From assembly GCA_033558025.1 (NCBI GenBank), contig JAUCEF010000011.1, positions 558,001 to 622,000 of the forward strand: a stretch of DNA of 64,000 nucleotides. Direction: 5' to 3'. The notes under the pieces were generated by a model that saw nothing but the letters and a program-made list of their open reading frames with translations, was not told where the DNA came from and made no database searches. The position numbers and the translations under genes are program-made. This document shows, piece after piece, positions 1 through 11,238 of this stretch; positions within the stretch are counted from its first letter, which is position 1; each line of letters opens with the position of its first letter. Origin of the DNA: Phytophthora sp. 'mugwort'. Lineage: Eukaryota; Oomycota; Peronosporomycetes; Peronosporales; Peronosporaceae.

Positions 1-224
1 GTGGTAACGGCATTTCTGTACGGCGTCATGAAGGAGTTGGTGTTCTGCGTGGTTCCTGAAGGCGTCGAGCTGGATGGTGATTTCGACTGCTTGGAATTGG
101 TGAAGGCGATCTACGGTCTCAAGCAAGCTTCGCGCGTATGGAATGCGACCTTCGACGAATTCGTGTGTTCTATCGGTTTTCAAGTTTCAGCCTTCGACCC
201 GTGCCTCTACATCAAGGTTGTCGA
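1..224 (+). pseudogene. Copia family A2 reverse transcriptase fragment (P1, left part)
   Basis: Open from the first base of the window, this encodes the reverse-transcriptase segment of a Ty1/copia polyprotein, from the VTAFLYG motif to the KVVD stretch just before the YVDD catalytic box. It closely matches 26404-26627. Reading stops being meaningful at 224, where element E1 is inserted on the opposite strand; the gene resumes at 4985 after the duplicated target GTCGA. The 5' part of the host element lies outside the window. Function was RNA-dependent DNA synthesis; this copy is dead because it is split. Confidence 0.93.
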
Positions 225-580
225 TGATGAAAGGTATGGATCTTGGACACGAAGCTTGTACGAAGCGGAGGGAGGGACGTCGCAGACGGCGGGACCGGAG
301 CGAAGGCACTTGAGGGGTAGAATGAAGATTCGAAAGTGATTGAATTGTTGGAGCTTACACCCTACTATTATAGACACGCGACCCCCCCCCTGCGTCCTAT
401 CACCTAGTGCATCTAATCAACCATCACTCACCGGTGTTCGTCCAATCATCCTACTCGTCTAATCATCGGTGGCGTAAACAACTTACCGTAATCACCATAA
501 TCAACGTGGGTTCGGATTGGATCGGTTCGGGTTAACCGGTTCACGGCTAATAACTGATACCAAACCGGTAACCGTCAATA
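225..580 (-). repeat. LTR A1, 3' LTR of E1
   Basis: 356 bp. In element orientation it starts TATTGACGG and ends CATCA. It carries a run of nine C where the partner LTR at 4630-4984 has eight. Confidence 0.94.
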
Positions 581-587
581 CGCCCCC

Positions 588-3500
588 TCAATGCGAAGTC
601 CCACGAATGCCGAGAGCCGCCGTCAGATCCGTATGGCATGGTCCCGCGAGAGCCTTCGTCATGATGTCCGCTAGCATCACAGAAGTCTCGCAGTACTTGA
701 GCTTGACTTCACCGCGCTTCACTTCATCGCGGATGTGGTGGTACTTGATGTCGATGTGCTTGGCGCGACCGTGGTTTACTGGGTTCTTCGTCATCTTGAT
801 GCACGACTGGTTGTCTTTGCGGATCATGAGCTCGGGTCCAGTCTCATTAGCGGCCGCCAGAATCTCGCGCAGCAGGCGATGAATCCACTTGCCCTCTTGG
901 ATCGCCAGACTGAGTGCGATGTACTCCGCCTCACTCGTAGACAGCGAAACACTTGACTGCTTCTTGCTTCCCCAGCTCACTGGTGCATCCATTAGCATGA
1001 ACGTGTAGCCGGAAGTCGACTTGCGATCCGCGAGGTCGCCAGCCCAGTCCGTGTCCGAGTACCCGCGAAAGTCGATGTTGTCACCCGGCTTGAAGCAGAT
1101 CCCATGCGTCTTGGTGCCTTGCAGGTAGCGAAAGATACGCTTGACCGCAACCCAGTGTTCTTCTTGAGGGTTCTCCATGAAGCGCGACGCATAGCCAACG
1201 GCGTACGCGATGTCCGGGCGCGTGGCAGTCATCAAGTGCATCAGAGCACCCACAGCTTCGCGAAACGGAGCGTTCACCTTGGTCGCTGCGTCACTTGAAA
1301 TCAGTCGAGTGCTTATGTCGACGGGACTCACCACGGCCTTGCACTCGTCCATACCAAAACGCTTGAGAATGTCATCCACATAGCGGCGCTGACACATCGT
1401 CACGCTGCCGTCCGGGCCGTCCACCAATTCGATCCCAAGAACGAACGCGCACTTGCCGCTGTCGGTCATCTCGAAGCGTGTCTTGAGGTCGGTCTTCGTG
1501 CGTGAGATCAGTTCGGGTGAACTTCCGGTAATCAGCACGTCATCCACGTAGACCAGCACTAGCACGCAGTGACCGTCAACGATCTTGATGTAGAGGCACG
1601 GGTCGAACGCCGATACTTGAAAGCCGATGGAGCACACGAACTCGTCGAAGGTCTCATTCCACACGCGCGAAGCTTGCTTGAGACCGTAGATCGCCTTCAC
1701 CAATTCCAGGCAGTCGAAGTCACCGTCGAGATCAACACCTTCGGGGACCGCGCAGAACACCAGTTCTTTCATTATCCCGTACAGGAAAGCTGTCACCACG
1801 TCGAGTTGGTCGAGGGGCCAGTCAAGATACTTGGTAATCGCGATGATCATGCGCAGCGTCACGTACTTGACCACGGGCGAGAACGTCTCGGTGTAGTCGA
1901 TGCCGTACTTCTGCTTGAACCCCTTGGCCACGAGGCGCGCCTTGTACTTCTCGATCGATCCGTCCGCTTTGCGCTTGATCTTGAGCACCCACTTGGTGCC
2001 GATGGCGCGTTGTCCGTTAGGCAACTTGGCAGCACGAAACACACCACGAAGTCGCATCGATTCGAGCTCAGCACGAATCGCCTTGCGCCAGTGCACTTGG
2101 TCGGGGCCGTTCACCGCTTCTTGGAATGTCGTCGGCTCCGATAGATCGCCTGCTTCGACGGCATTGGCACTTGCACGCCAAAACACAGATGGAGTCGATT
2201 CTTCATCTTGGTCTCCAGACTTTTCTTCTTCGTCTGCGTCTGCTCGGTGCGGAGGGGAGTAGTTCGGCGCACTTGCTTCTTCCAGTCCAGGTCGATGACG
2301 CACAGCTCGCGGTTTTCTGGCAGCTTCATCTTCGTCACTCGGGCGGCTCTTGCGCTTCCCTGCCTGCGTGTACTCCGTCTGGCGGAAACCATCATTGTCG
2401 ATGTCGAGCGAGTCGAAGTCCAGGTCGTCGACATCTTCATCGGAAATCGTCGGTGAACATCCAAAGGTCGACTCATCGAAGTTGACATCGCGACTGATAA
2501 CCACCTGCCCCGCCTCGATGTCATAAAGTCGATACGCCTTGGACACTTCTTCGTAACCCAGGAACAGTCCAGCGCGAGCCTTGGGATCCCACTTGAGCCG
2601 CTTCTCCTTCGGAGTCAGAATGTACGTCCGACAGCCGAACACACGCATGTGCTTCACACTCGGCTTGGAGTTGTAAACGATCTCGAACGGAGTCTTGTGC
2701 TCGATCTTGGGTGACGGCAGACGATTCTTCACGTAGATGGCAGTCATGGCCGCCTCAGCCCAGAAACACTTGTCCAGCTTAGCGTGGTGCAGCATGCTGC
2801 GGCCGATCGTGACGATAGTTCGGATAGCTCGCTCTGCCGTGCCGTTGGTCTGGTGCGCGTACGGAACCGTGGTTTGCTGCTCGATGCCTTCGTCTTCGTA
2901 GAAGTCGTTGAGCGAGTTGGTCGCAAACTCACGAGCTCCGTCGTGCCGCACAAACTTGACCTTCTTGCCGAACTGCTTCTGCACCTTCATGATGTACGTC
3001 TTGATGCAGTCTTCGCTCTCCGACTTGGCACGCAGGCAGAAACCCTTCATGCATCCACTGGCTTCGTCCACGATCAGTAGCAGGTACTTGCTGCCGCCAA
3101 GCGAGTTTTCCTCCATGGGTCCGCAGATGTCGAAGTGGAGCAGCTCAAATGTGTCGTAGCGACGCTTGTCACGGTTGCTTGGGAATGGTTTTTGGACCAT
3201 TTTACCTTGCTGGCAACCACGACACAGACTTGGTCCGCTCGACTTGAAAGGTGCCTTCGCGTCCTTGATCATGTGGTTGTCGACCATCTTGCGAAGCACC
3301 TCAACCGGAGCGTGACCCATGCGCGCGTGCAGGTCGACAGTCTTGCCACTCGTCGCCGCATTCGCCGATCGCTGAGGCGTCTGAAGCCAGTAGAGTCCAT
3401 CCATGAGGTTTGCCGTCGCCACCACTTGCTTGGAGCCTTTGTGCGCAATCTGCATCTTGGTGCCGTCGAACACCACTTGAAACTTGTCACTTTTGTTGAT

Positions 3501-4625
3501 CTGCGGTACCGAAAGCAGATTCTTGCTCATGCTTGGCACGTACAGCGCGTTCTTGATCTCGATCTCGCGCTCGTCGCCATTGGGCAGAACCACTTGTTCC
3601 ACGATGGTCCCCACACCCATGATGGCCGCCTTGTTGCCGTCGGCCACCGAAAGTTCGCCTTCGTTCCGCTCAATCAAATGGACGAACTTGGTCTTGTCGT
3701 TGCAGATCTGGTGCGTTGCGCCGCTGTCGACCGCCCACATCCCGGACACATTCTTGCCCGTCGAAACCCCACATTCCAGTGAAACCGCGAACGCTACTCG
3801 ATCGTAGTCGTAGTCGTAGCCGTTGCTGTCGTTTCTCCACTGGATGTTGTTGGCCCCGCGTCCACGGCCGTTGCCGCCGCGTCTCGGCCCTCGGTTCTCG
3901 TCCTTCTGCTTGGTCCAGCACTTGTCAATCGTGTGCCCCACTTTTCCGCAGTACGTACACTGGCGAGACTCTCGGTCGGTGTTGAACGCCTTGGCCGCGT
4001 TCTCCGTCTTAACCGTCGCCGTCTTCTCGCCTTGTCTTTTGATGTGCTCGTTCGTGAGCACCTTCACGACGTCTTGCGACCGCAGTTCAGCGCTACTCAT
4101 CTCCAAGTTCAGCACGACGTTCTCGTAGCTCTTGGGGAGGCTGCGCAACAAGCAGATCGCCACGTCCTCGTCCTCCATCTTGGCACCGATGCTGCTGAGC
4201 TTGGCGCTGATGTTGAGGACCTCGTTGCAATGATGCAACACATTGCCGCCTTCCGACATCTCCATGCTGAAGAGTTGGCGCTTCAGGTAGATGCGTCCAG
4301 CCTTCTGCGAACCACCGTACAGCGTCTTCAGGCGCGACCAGGCAACCCACGCTTCCTCGCAGTCGTCGACCACATGGTGGTAGTCCGCGTCCATGTGGAG
4401 CAGCATCAGTCCGAAAGCGATGTTGCTCAACTTGACGTAGTCGTCCTTGGCCCGCGAGTCCGTGTAGCTTGGCGTCGTCTCACGGTTCACGACATGCCAC
4501 GTCGACTTGGTCAGGAACACGCCACGCATGTAGCGGTTCCACGTCGCGTAGTTGTCCCCGTTGAATTTGTCAATGGAGACCTTGGTCGAGGCGTCTTGGG
4601 CAGAGGACATGGTGCTTGGGCTCAT
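588..4625 (-). CDS. Gag-Pol polyprotein of E1 (Ty1/copia), intact
   Basis: A single 1,345-residue frame in copia order (Gag, protease, integrase, reverse transcriptase, RNase H), expected to be cleaved inside cytoplasmic virus-like particles. Visible motifs: zinc knuckle CX2CX4HX4C at residues 223-236; protease DSG at 300-302; integrase zinc-binding HARMGH and CRGCQQGK; integrase triad D499, D562, E598, with 35 residues between the last two; reverse transcriptase YVDD at 1026-1029; RNase H motifs [17 protein letters not shown] and [10 protein letters not shown] chose the ATG at 4625 (MSPSTMSS), which lies in the primer-binding site; a longer reading from an upstream GTG would start inside the LTR and is not needed. 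One change, HQICND instead of HHICND after the protease motif, is private to this copy. No stop or frameshift, so it may be functional. Confidence 0.95.
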   Translation of the reverse strand: MSPSTMSSAQDASTKVSIDKFNGDNYATWNRYMRGVFLTKSTWHVVNRETTPSYTDSRAKDDYVKLSNIAFGLMLLHMDADYHHVVDDCEEAWVAWSRLKTLYGGSQKAGRIYLKRQLFSMEMSEGGNVLHHCNEVLNISAKLSSIGAKMEDEDVAICLLRSLPKSYENVVLNLEMSSAELRSQDVVKVLTNEHIKRQGEKTATVKTENAAKAFNTDRESRQCTYCGKVGHTIDKCWTKQKDENRGPRRGGNGRGRGANNIQWRNDSNGYDYDYDRVAFAVSLECGVSTGKNVSGMWAVDSGATHQICNDKTKFVHLIERNEGELSVADGNKAAIMGVGTIVEQVVLPNGDEREIEIKNALYVPSMSKNLLSVPQINKSDKFQVVFDGTKMQIAHKGSKQVVATANLMDGLYWLQTPQRSANAATSGKTVDLHARMGHAPVEVLRKMVDNHMIKDAKAPFKSSGPSLCRGCQQGKMVQKPFPSNRDKRRYDTFELLHFDICGPMEENSLGGSKYLLLIVDEASGCMKGFCLRAKSESEDCIKTYIMKVQKQFGKKVKFVRHDGAREFATNSLNDFYEDEGIEQQTTVPYAHQTNGTAERAIRTIVTIGRSMLHHAKLDKCFWAEAAMTAIYVKNRLPSPKIEHKTPFEIVYNSKPSVKHMRVFGCRTYILTPKEKRLKWDPKARAGLFLGYEEVSKAYRLYDIEAGQVVISRDVNFDESTFGCSPTISDEDVDDLDFDSLDIDNDGFRQTEYTQAGKRKSRPSDEDEAARKPRAVRHRPGLEEASAPNYSPPHRADADEEEKSGDQDEESTPSVFWRASANAVEAGDLSEPTTFQEAVNGPDQVHWRKAIRAELESMRLRGVFRAAKLPNGQRAIGTKWVLKIKRKADGSIEKYKARLVAKGFKQKYGIDYTETFSPVVKYVTLRMIIAITKYLDWPLDQLDVVTAFLYGIMKELVFCAVPEGVDLDGDFDCLELVKAIYGLKQASRVWNETFDEFVCSIGFQVSAFDPCLYIKIVDGHCVLVLVYVDDVLITGSSPELISRTKTDLKTRFEMTDSGKCAFVLGIELVDGPDGSVTMCQRRYVDDILKRFGMDECKAVVSPVDISTRLISSDAATKVNAPFREAVGALMHLMTATRPDIAYAVGYASRFMENPQEEHWVAVKRIFRYLQGTKTHGICFKPGDNIDFRGYSDTDWAGDLADRKSTSGYTFMLMDAPVSWGSKKQSSVSLSTSEAEYIALSLAIQEGKWIHRLLREILAAANETGPELMIRKDNQSCIKMTKNPVNHGRAKHIDIKYHHIRDEVKRGEVKLKYCETSVMLADIMTKALAGPCHTDLTAALGIRGTSH

Positions 4626-4629
4626 AACC

Positions 4630-4984
4630 TGATGAAAGGTATGGATCTTGGACACGAAGCTTGTACGAAGCGGAGGGAGGGACGTCGCAGACGGCGGGAC
4701 CGGAGCGAAGGCACTTGAGGGGTAGAATGAAGATTCGAAAGTGATTGAATTGTTGGAGCTTACACCCTACTATTATAGACACGCGACCCCCCCCTGCGTC
4801 CTATCACCTAGTGCATCTAATCAACCATCACTCACCGGTGTTCGTCCAATCATCCTACTCGTCTAATCATCGGTGGCGTAAACAACTTACCGTAATCACC
4901 ATAATCAACGTGGGTTCGGATTGGACCGGTTCGGGTTAACCGGTTCACGGCTAATAACTGATACCAAACCGGTAACCGTCAATA
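4630..4984 (-). repeat. LTR A1, 5' LTR of E1
   Basis: 355 bp, next to the primer-binding site that ends at 4629. It is followed on the plus strand by the duplicated target GTCGA. Confidence 0.94.
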
Positions 4985-5596
4985 GTCGATGGCCACTGTG
5001 TGCTCGTGCTGGTCTACGTGGACGATGTGCTGGTCACCGGAAGTTCACCCGAGCTGATCTCACGCACGAAGAACGACCTCAAGACACGCTTCGAAATGAC
5101 TGACAGTGGCAAGTGTGTGTTCGTCCTTGGAATCGAGCTGGTGGATGGCCCGGACGGCAGCGTGACGATGTGCCAGCGGCGTTATGTGGATGATATCCTG
5201 AAGCGTTTCGGTATGGACGAGTGCAAGGCTGTGGTGAGTCCGGTAGACATGAGCACTCGACTGGTTCCAAGTGACGCAGCGACCAAGGTGAACGCTCCGT
5301 TTCGCGAAGCTGTGGGTGCCCTCATGCACTTGATGACTGCTACTCGCCCGGATATCGCGTACGCAGTAGGCTATGTATCGTGCATCAAGATGACGAAGAA
5401 CCCAGTGAACCATGGTCGCGCCAAGCACATCGACATCAAGTACCATCACATCCGTGATGAGGTCAAGCGCGGCGAAGTCAAGCTCGAGTACTGCGAGACT
5501 TCTATCATGCTGGCGGACATCATGACCAAGGCACTGCCAGGACCGCGCCACACGGATCTGACGGCGTCCCTCGGTATCCACGCGTGTTCGCACTGA
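4985..5596 (+). pseudogene. Copia A2 reverse transcriptase/RNase H remnant (P1, right part) with internal deletion
   Basis: Continues P1 after E1: YVDD box, then [14 protein letters not shown], then the end of the polyprotein ([19 protein letters not shown], stop). Compared with 22372-23219, about 381 bp are missing in frame at 5380/5381: GYVS is fused directly to [13 protein letters not shown] trinucleotide is present at both ends of the missing piece in intact copies. The loss removes the RNase H catalytic core, so the copy could not have been functional even without E1. The polypurine tract and a 3' LTR follow at once. Confidence 0.93.
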
Positions 5597-5603
5597 GGGG
5601 GCG

Positions 5604-5946
5604 TATTGAGGGTTGCCAGGTTTTGGTACTGTGTACCAGTAACCGGTTAACCCGAACCGGTCCAACACGATCCCGCGATGTTTACGGTACGTTGTTTACG
5701 CAACCGATGATTAGACGAGTAGGATGATTGGACGAGTGCGGAGTGTTGGTGATTGGATGCACCAAATGATTGGATGCAGGGCTGCATATCTATGTGGTAG
5801 ACTAGGTAGTGTAAGCTCCGATAAATCAATCACTTTCGAATCTTCCTTCTTCAGCTCAAGTGGTCTTCACTCCGGTCCCCGCACCCAAGTGCAGAACTCC
5901 CTTCGCTCAACCCAAGCCTCGCTTCAAGACCTCAACACCTTTATCA
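5604..5946 (+). repeat. LTR A2, 3' LTR of P1
   Basis: 343 bp, TATTGAGGG to TTTATCA. It is followed by TTTAC, the expected target duplication where P1 entered P2; the other copy would lie left of the window. Confidence 0.92.
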
Positions 5947-8036
5947 TTTACAAGTCCAAGCCGAGTGTGAAGCACATGCGTGTTTTCGGCTGTCGGACGT
6001 ACATCCTGACTCCGAAGGAGAAGCGACTCAAGTGGGATCCCAAGGCTCGCGCCGGATTGTTTCTGGGTTACGAAGAAGTGTCCAAGGCGTATCGACTTTA
6101 TGACATCGAGGCGGGGCAGGTGGTCATCAGTCGCGATGTCAACTTCGATGAATCGACCTTTGGATTTTCACCGTCGATTTCTGATGAAGATGTCGACGAC
6201 CTGGACTTCGACTCGCTCGACATCGACGATGATGGTCCGCGCCAGACGGAGTACAAACAGGCAGGGAAGCGCAAGAGCCGCCCGAGTGACGAAGATGAAG
6301 CTGCCAGAAGACCGCGCGCTGTGCGTCATCGACCTGGACTGGAAGAAGCAAGTGCACCGAACTACTCCCCTCCGCACCGAGCAGACGCAGACGAAGAAGA
6401 AAAGTCTGGAGACCAAGATGAAGAATCGACTCCACCAGTTTTTTGGCGTGCAAGTGCCAATGCCGTCGAAGCAGGCGATCTATCGGAGCCGACGACATTC
6501 CAAGAAGCGGTGAACGGCCCCGACCAAGTGCACTGGCGCAAGGCGATTCGTGCTGAGCTCGAATCGATGCGACTTCGTGGTGTGTTTCGTGCTGCCAAGT
6601 TGCCTAACGGACAACGCGCCATCGGCACCAAGTGGGTGTTCAAGATCAAGCGCAAAGCGGACGGATCGATCGAGAAGTACATGGCGCGCCTCGTGGCCAA
6701 GGGGTTCAAGCAGAAGTACGGCATCGACTACACCGAGACGTTCTCGCCCGTGGTCAAGTACGTGACGCTGCGCATGATCATCGCGATTACCAAGTATCTT
6801 GACTGGCCCCTCGACCAACTCGACGTGGTGACAGCTTTCCTGTACGGGATAATGAAAGAACTGGTGTTCTGCGCGGTCCCCGAAGGTGTTGATCTCGACG
6901 GTGACTTCGACTGCCTGGAATTGGTGAAGGCGATCTACGGTCTCAAGCAAGCTTCGCGCGTGTGGAATGAGACCTTCGACGAGTTCGTGTGCTCCATCGG
7001 CTTTCAAGTATCGGCGTTCGACCCGTGCCTCTACATCAAGATCGTTGACGGTCACTGCGTGCTAGTGCTGGTCTACGTGGATGACGTGCTGATTACCGGA
7101 AGTTCACCCGAACTGATCTCACGCACGAAGACCGACCTCATGACACGCTTCGAGATGACCGACAGCGGCAAGTGCGCGTTCGTTCTTGGGATCGAATTGG
7201 TGGACGGCCCGGACGGCAGCGTGACGATGTGTCAGCGCCGCTATGTGGATGACATTCTCAAGCGTTTTGGTATGGACGAGTGCAAGGCCGTGGTGAGTCC
7301 CGTCGACATAAGCACTCGACTGATTTCAAGTGACGCAGCGACCAAGGTGAACGCTCCGTTTCGCGAAGCTGTTGGTGCTCTGATGCACTTGATGACTGCC
7401 ACGCGCCCGGACATCGCGTACGCCGTTGGCTATGCGTCGCGCTTCATGGAGAACCCTCAAGAAGAACACTGGGTTGCGGTCAAGCGTATCTTTCGCTACC
7501 TGCAAGGCACCAAGACGCATGGGATCTGCTTCAAGCCGGGTGACAACATCGACTTTCGCGGGTACTCGGACGCGGACTGGGCTGGCGACCTCGCGGACCG
7601 CAAGTCGACTTCCGGCTACACGTTCATGCTAATGGGTGCACCAGTGAGCTGGGGAAGCAAGAAGCAGTCAAGTGTTTCGCTGTCTACGAGTGAGGCGGAG
7701 TACATCGCACTCAGTCTGGCGATCCAAGAGGGCAAGTGGATTCATCGCCTGCTGCGCGAGATTCTGGCGGCCGCTAATGAGACTGGACCCGAGCTCATGA
7801 TCCGCGAAGACAACCAGTCGTGCATCAAGATGACGAAGAACCCAGTAAACCACGGTCGCGCCAAGCACATCGACATCAAGTACCACCACATCCGCGATGA
7901 AGTGAAGCGCGGTGAAGTCAAGCTCGAGTACTGCGAGACTTCTGTGATGCTAGCGGACATCATGACGAAGGCTCTCGCGGGACCATGCCATACGGATCTG
8001 ACGGCGGCTCTCGGCATTCGTGGGACTTCGCATTGA
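5947..8036 (+). pseudogene. Copia family A pol 3' part (P2): integrase C-terminus, RT, RNase H
   Basis: An uninterrupted frame from [15 protein letters not shown] (integrase C-terminal region) through the acidic linker, reverse transcriptase with YVDD, and RNase H to the stop at 8036. The 5' half is absent because P1 lies in front of it. The upstream part ([23 protein letters not shown]) resembles A2 copies, while the part from [14 protein letters not shown] onwards ([26 protein letters not shown]) resembles A1 copy E1, so P2 is a mosaic. It is followed by polypurine tract and LTR. Incomplete, hence inactive alone. Confidence 0.93.
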
Positions 8037-8043
8037 GGGGGCG

Positions 8044-8395
8044 TATTGACGGTTACCGGTTTGGTATCAGTTATTAGCCGTGAACCGGTTAACCCGAACC
8101 GGTCCAATCCGAACCCACGTTGATTATGGTGATTACGGTAAGTTGTTTACGCCACCGATGATTAGACGAGTAGGATGATTGGACGAACATCGGTGGGTGA
8201 TGGTTGATTAGATGCACTAGGTGATAGGACGCAGGGTCGCGTGTCTATAACAGTAGGGTGTAAGCTCCAACAATTCAATCACTTTCGAATCTTCCTTCTT
8301 CAGCTCAAGTGGTCTTCACTCCGGTCCTCGCACACAAGTGCAGAACTCCCTTCGCTCCGTCCAAGCTTCGCTTCAAGACCTCAACACCTTTATCA
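8044..8395 (+). repeat. Hybrid A1/A2 LTR shared by P2 and a following gag stub
   Basis: 352 bp. The first part (TATTGACGG to about the conserved CACTTTCGAATCTTC) matches A1; the rest matches A2 (TTCAGCTCAAGTGG, then AACACCTTTATCA). It is preceded by the 3' end of P2 and followed by a primer-binding site and gag start, so one LTR serves as 3' and 5' end of two joined units. Confidence 0.9.
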
Positions 8396-8399
8396 GGTT

Positions 8400-8593
8400 A
8401 TGAGCCCAAGCACCATGTCCTCTGCCCAAGACGTATCGACCAAGGTCTCCATCGACAAGTTCAACGGAGACAATTACGCGACGTGGAACCGCTACATGCG
8501 TGGCGTGTTCCTGACCAAGTCGACGTGGCATGTGGTGAATCGGGAGACGACGCCAAGCTTCACGGACTCCCGGGCCAAGGACGACTACGTCAA
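8400..8593 (+). pseudogene. Copia family A gag N-terminal stub
   Basis: Encodes [20 protein letters not shown] and on to the AKDDYV segment of Gag (about 65 residues), then is cut by the A3 LTR at 8594. The last five bases, GTCAA (8589-8593), are the probable left target duplication of P3; the right copy is not in the window. It directly follows the hybrid LTR, as in a tandem LTR-internal-LTR-internal arrangement. Confidence 0.9.
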
Positions 8594-8950
8594 TGTTGCA
8601 GGGTAACTTCCTTGGTACAGTGTACCAGTCCAAGTTACCCGAACCGGTTAACCGGACCGGTCCAATGCTCCCTCGCTATGATTACGCCACGGTGATTACG
8701 CCACTCATGATTGGACGAGTAGGATGATTGGACGAGTACGGAATGATGGTGATTGGATGCACCAATTGATTGGATGCATAGTTGCATGTCTATATAGTAT
8801 ACCAGGTAGGCAGGCAAAGTAAGCTCCGATAAATCAATCACTTCTGAATTTCCATTCAACCTCTCAAGCCTCCTTCCTCGCCTCGCCTCAAGCCTCGGCG
8901 GTGTCCAAGACCCCTACGTCAAGTTCAAGACCCAACGTAACCTTTCTTCA
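8594..8950 (+). repeat. LTR A3, 5' LTR of P3
   Basis: 357 bp with canonical TG...CA ends (TGTTGCAGGG to TTTCTTCA), unlike A2, which starts TA. Only copy of this subtype in the window. It contains a TATA-like CTATATAGTATA and reverse-oriented CCAAT motifs. Confidence 0.9.
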
Positions 8951-8954
8951 GGTT

Positions 8955-10888
8955 ATGAGCCCAAGTACCATGTCGTCTGTGCAAGATACCAAGATCTCCA
9001 TTGACAAGTTCAACGGCGACAACTTCGCCACCTGGAACCGCTACATGCGTGGCGTGTTCCTGACCAAGTCGGTATGGAACGTCGTGAACCGGGAGACGAC
9101 GCCAAGCTTCGCGGACCCGAGGGCCATGGACGACTACGTCAAGTCCAGCAACATCGCGTTCGGTCTGATGTTGCTCCACATGGATGCCGACTACCACCAT
9201 GTGGTCGACGACTGCGAAGAAGCCTGGGTGGCCTGGACGCGTCTGCGTTCACTCTACGGGGGGTCACAGAAGGCTGGTCGTATCTACCTGAAGCGCCAGC
9301 TCTTCAGCATGGAGATGGCAGAAGGCGGCAATGTGCTTCATCATTGCAACGAAGTCCTCAACATCAGCGCCAAGCTCAGCAGCATCGGCGCCAAGATGGA
9401 GGATGAAGACGTGGCAATCTGCCTGTTACGGAGTCTGCCCAAGAGTTTCGAGAACGTGGTTCTCAACTTGGAGATGAGCAACGCAGAGCTGCGCACTCAA
9501 GACGTGATTAAGGTGCTCACGAACGAGCACATCAAGCGCCAGGGCGAGAAGACTGCTCAGGTGAAGATTGAAGACACTGCAAGGGCCTTCAATGCCGAGC
9601 GTGAAAGCCGCCACTGCACTTACTGCGGGAAATCGGGACACGTCGTGGACAAGTGCTGGACCAAGCAAAAGGATGACAATCGAGGTGCACGACGTGGCCG
9701 GTCTGGTCGCGGTGCGAACAATGTCCAATGGCGCGACGACAGCGATGATGACTTCATCGCGTTTGCGGTCTCTATGGAGTGTGGTATCTCCAAGACCAAC
9801 AAGTTTCAAGGCTCATGGGCCATCGACAGTGGTGCCACGCACCACATCTGCAATGACAAGAATAAGTTTGTCAACATCAAGGCATGCGACGAAGGTGAAC
9901 TCACTGTCGCAAACGGCAATACTGCCAAGATCAAGGGAGTTGGAACGGTCATGCAGCGCGTCACCTTGCCTAATGGTGGCGAACGCGACATCCACGTTCA
10001 AGACGCGCTCTACGTACCAAGTATGAACAAGAATCTGCTTTCGGTACCCCAGATCAACCGAAGCGGACAGTTCAAGGTGGTGTTTGATGGAGCAGAAATG
10101 CACATCGCACACAAGACGTCGAAAAAGATCGTGGCTTCCGCGGACCTGATCGACGGTCTCTACTGGCTCCGGGTGCCAAGTTTCGCTGCGAATTCGGTGA
10201 CCGATGTATCGATCAACGCGATCGATCTTCATGCACGTATGGGTCACGCACCCAGCGACGTTCTTCGGAAGATGGTCTCAAGTGGCATGGTCACGGGTGC
10301 CAAGATGCCGACATCGTCAAAGAACTCAAGCCAGTGTCGCGGGTGCCAACAAGGAAAAATGGTGCAAAAGCCCTTCCCAAGCAACCCGAACAAGCCCAAG
10401 TACAAGCCGTTCGAGTTCCTTCACTTTGATATTTGTGGATCCATGGAGGAAGAGTCGCTGGGTGGCAGTCGCTACTTGCTGCTTCTCACGGACGAAGCCA
10501 GCAGCTGCATGACGGGATTCTGCTTGCAAGCCAAGTCGGAAAGCGAAGGCTGCTTGCGTCGCTTCATTACCAAGGTGGAGAAGCAATTCGATGCCAAGGT
10601 GAAGTTTGTGCGGCATGGAGCCAAAGCGTTCGCGACCAACTCGCTCAAGACTTTCTACGAAGACCACGGCATCGAAGTCCAGCCCACGGTTCGGTATGCG
10701 CACCAAACCAACGCAACTGCTGAGCGCGCCAACCGAACCATCGTGACTATCGGCCGCAGTATGCTTCACTACGCTGGCTTGGACAAGACGTTCTCGGCGG
10801 AAGCGGCAATGACGGCAATTTACATCAAGAATCGTCTGCCGTCTCCGAAGTCGCCCGACAAAACTTCGTTCGAAATCATCTACAAGTC
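8955..10888 (+). pseudogene. Copia A3 gag-protease-integrase, 3' truncated (P3)
   Basis: About 645 codons from the ATG in the primer-binding site (8955): Gag, zinc knuckle [14 protein letters not shown], protease DSGATHHIC, integrase HARMGH and CRGCQQGK, then FEIIYKS, where the minus-strand LTR of E5 begins. It is clearly divergent from A1/A2 through Gag ([30 protein letters not shown]). The integrase keeps the first Asp (HFDICG) and the Glu (TAERAN), but where the other copies read RHDGARE this one reads RHGAKA: a 3-bp loss has removed the second catalytic Asp. RT and RNase H are missing. Inactive. Confidence 0.94.
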
Positions 10889-11231
10889 TGATAAAGGTGT
10901 TGAGGTCTTGAAGCGAAGCTTGGACGGAGCGAAGGGAGTTCTGCACTTGGGTGCGAGGACCGGAGTGAAGACCACTTGAGCTGAAGAAGGAAGATTCGAA
11001 AGTGATTGATTTATCGGAGCTTACACTACCTAGTCTACCACATAGATATGCAGCCCTGCATCCAATCATTTGGTGCATCCAATCACCAACACTCCGCACT
11101 CGTCCAATCATCCTACTCGTCTAATCATCGGTTGCGTAAACAACGTACCGTAAACATCGCGGGATCGTGTTGGACCGGTTCGGGTTAACCGGTTACTGGT
11201 ACACAGTACCAAAACCCGGCAACCCTTAATA
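10889..11231 (-). repeat. LTR A2, 3' LTR of E5
   Basis: 343 bp inserted in P3 directly after AAGTC (10884-10888). It carries the variant AACCCTTAATA at its U3 end, also seen in the left LTR of E6. Confidence 0.92.
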
Positions 11232-11238
11232 CGCCCCC

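Larger units (their letters stand above)
225..4984 (-). mobile_element. E1, full-length Ty1/copia element (LTR subtype A1)
   Basis: A complete element on the minus strand: 3' LTR 225-580, one gag-pol frame, and 5' LTR 4630-4984. It is flanked by a perfect 5-bp direct repeat GTCGA (220-224 and 4985-4989), and joining the flanks restores the interrupted host frame (KVVDGH). The two LTRs differ only by one C in a C-run and one C/T change, so the insertion is fairly recent. It lies inside the reverse transcriptase of P1. Confidence 0.96.

Noticed and set aside
4626..4655. N-terminal extension of E1 gag from a GTG inside the LTR ([10 protein letters not shown])
   Set aside because: It would require a non-ATG start within the LTR; the ATG in the primer-binding site gives the Gag start common to all copies.
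3933..4718. Long antisense open frame (261 codons) opposite gag, repeated in every copy
   Set aside because: It mirrors codon use of the gag frame on the other strand, has no recognisable motif, and its recurrence is explained by near-identity of the copies.
11006..11188. 60-codon frame ([16 protein letters not shown]...) present in almost every A2 LTR
   Set aside because: It lies in the LTR antisense to the element, crosses the CCAAT cluster, and is conserved only because the LTRs are near-identical.
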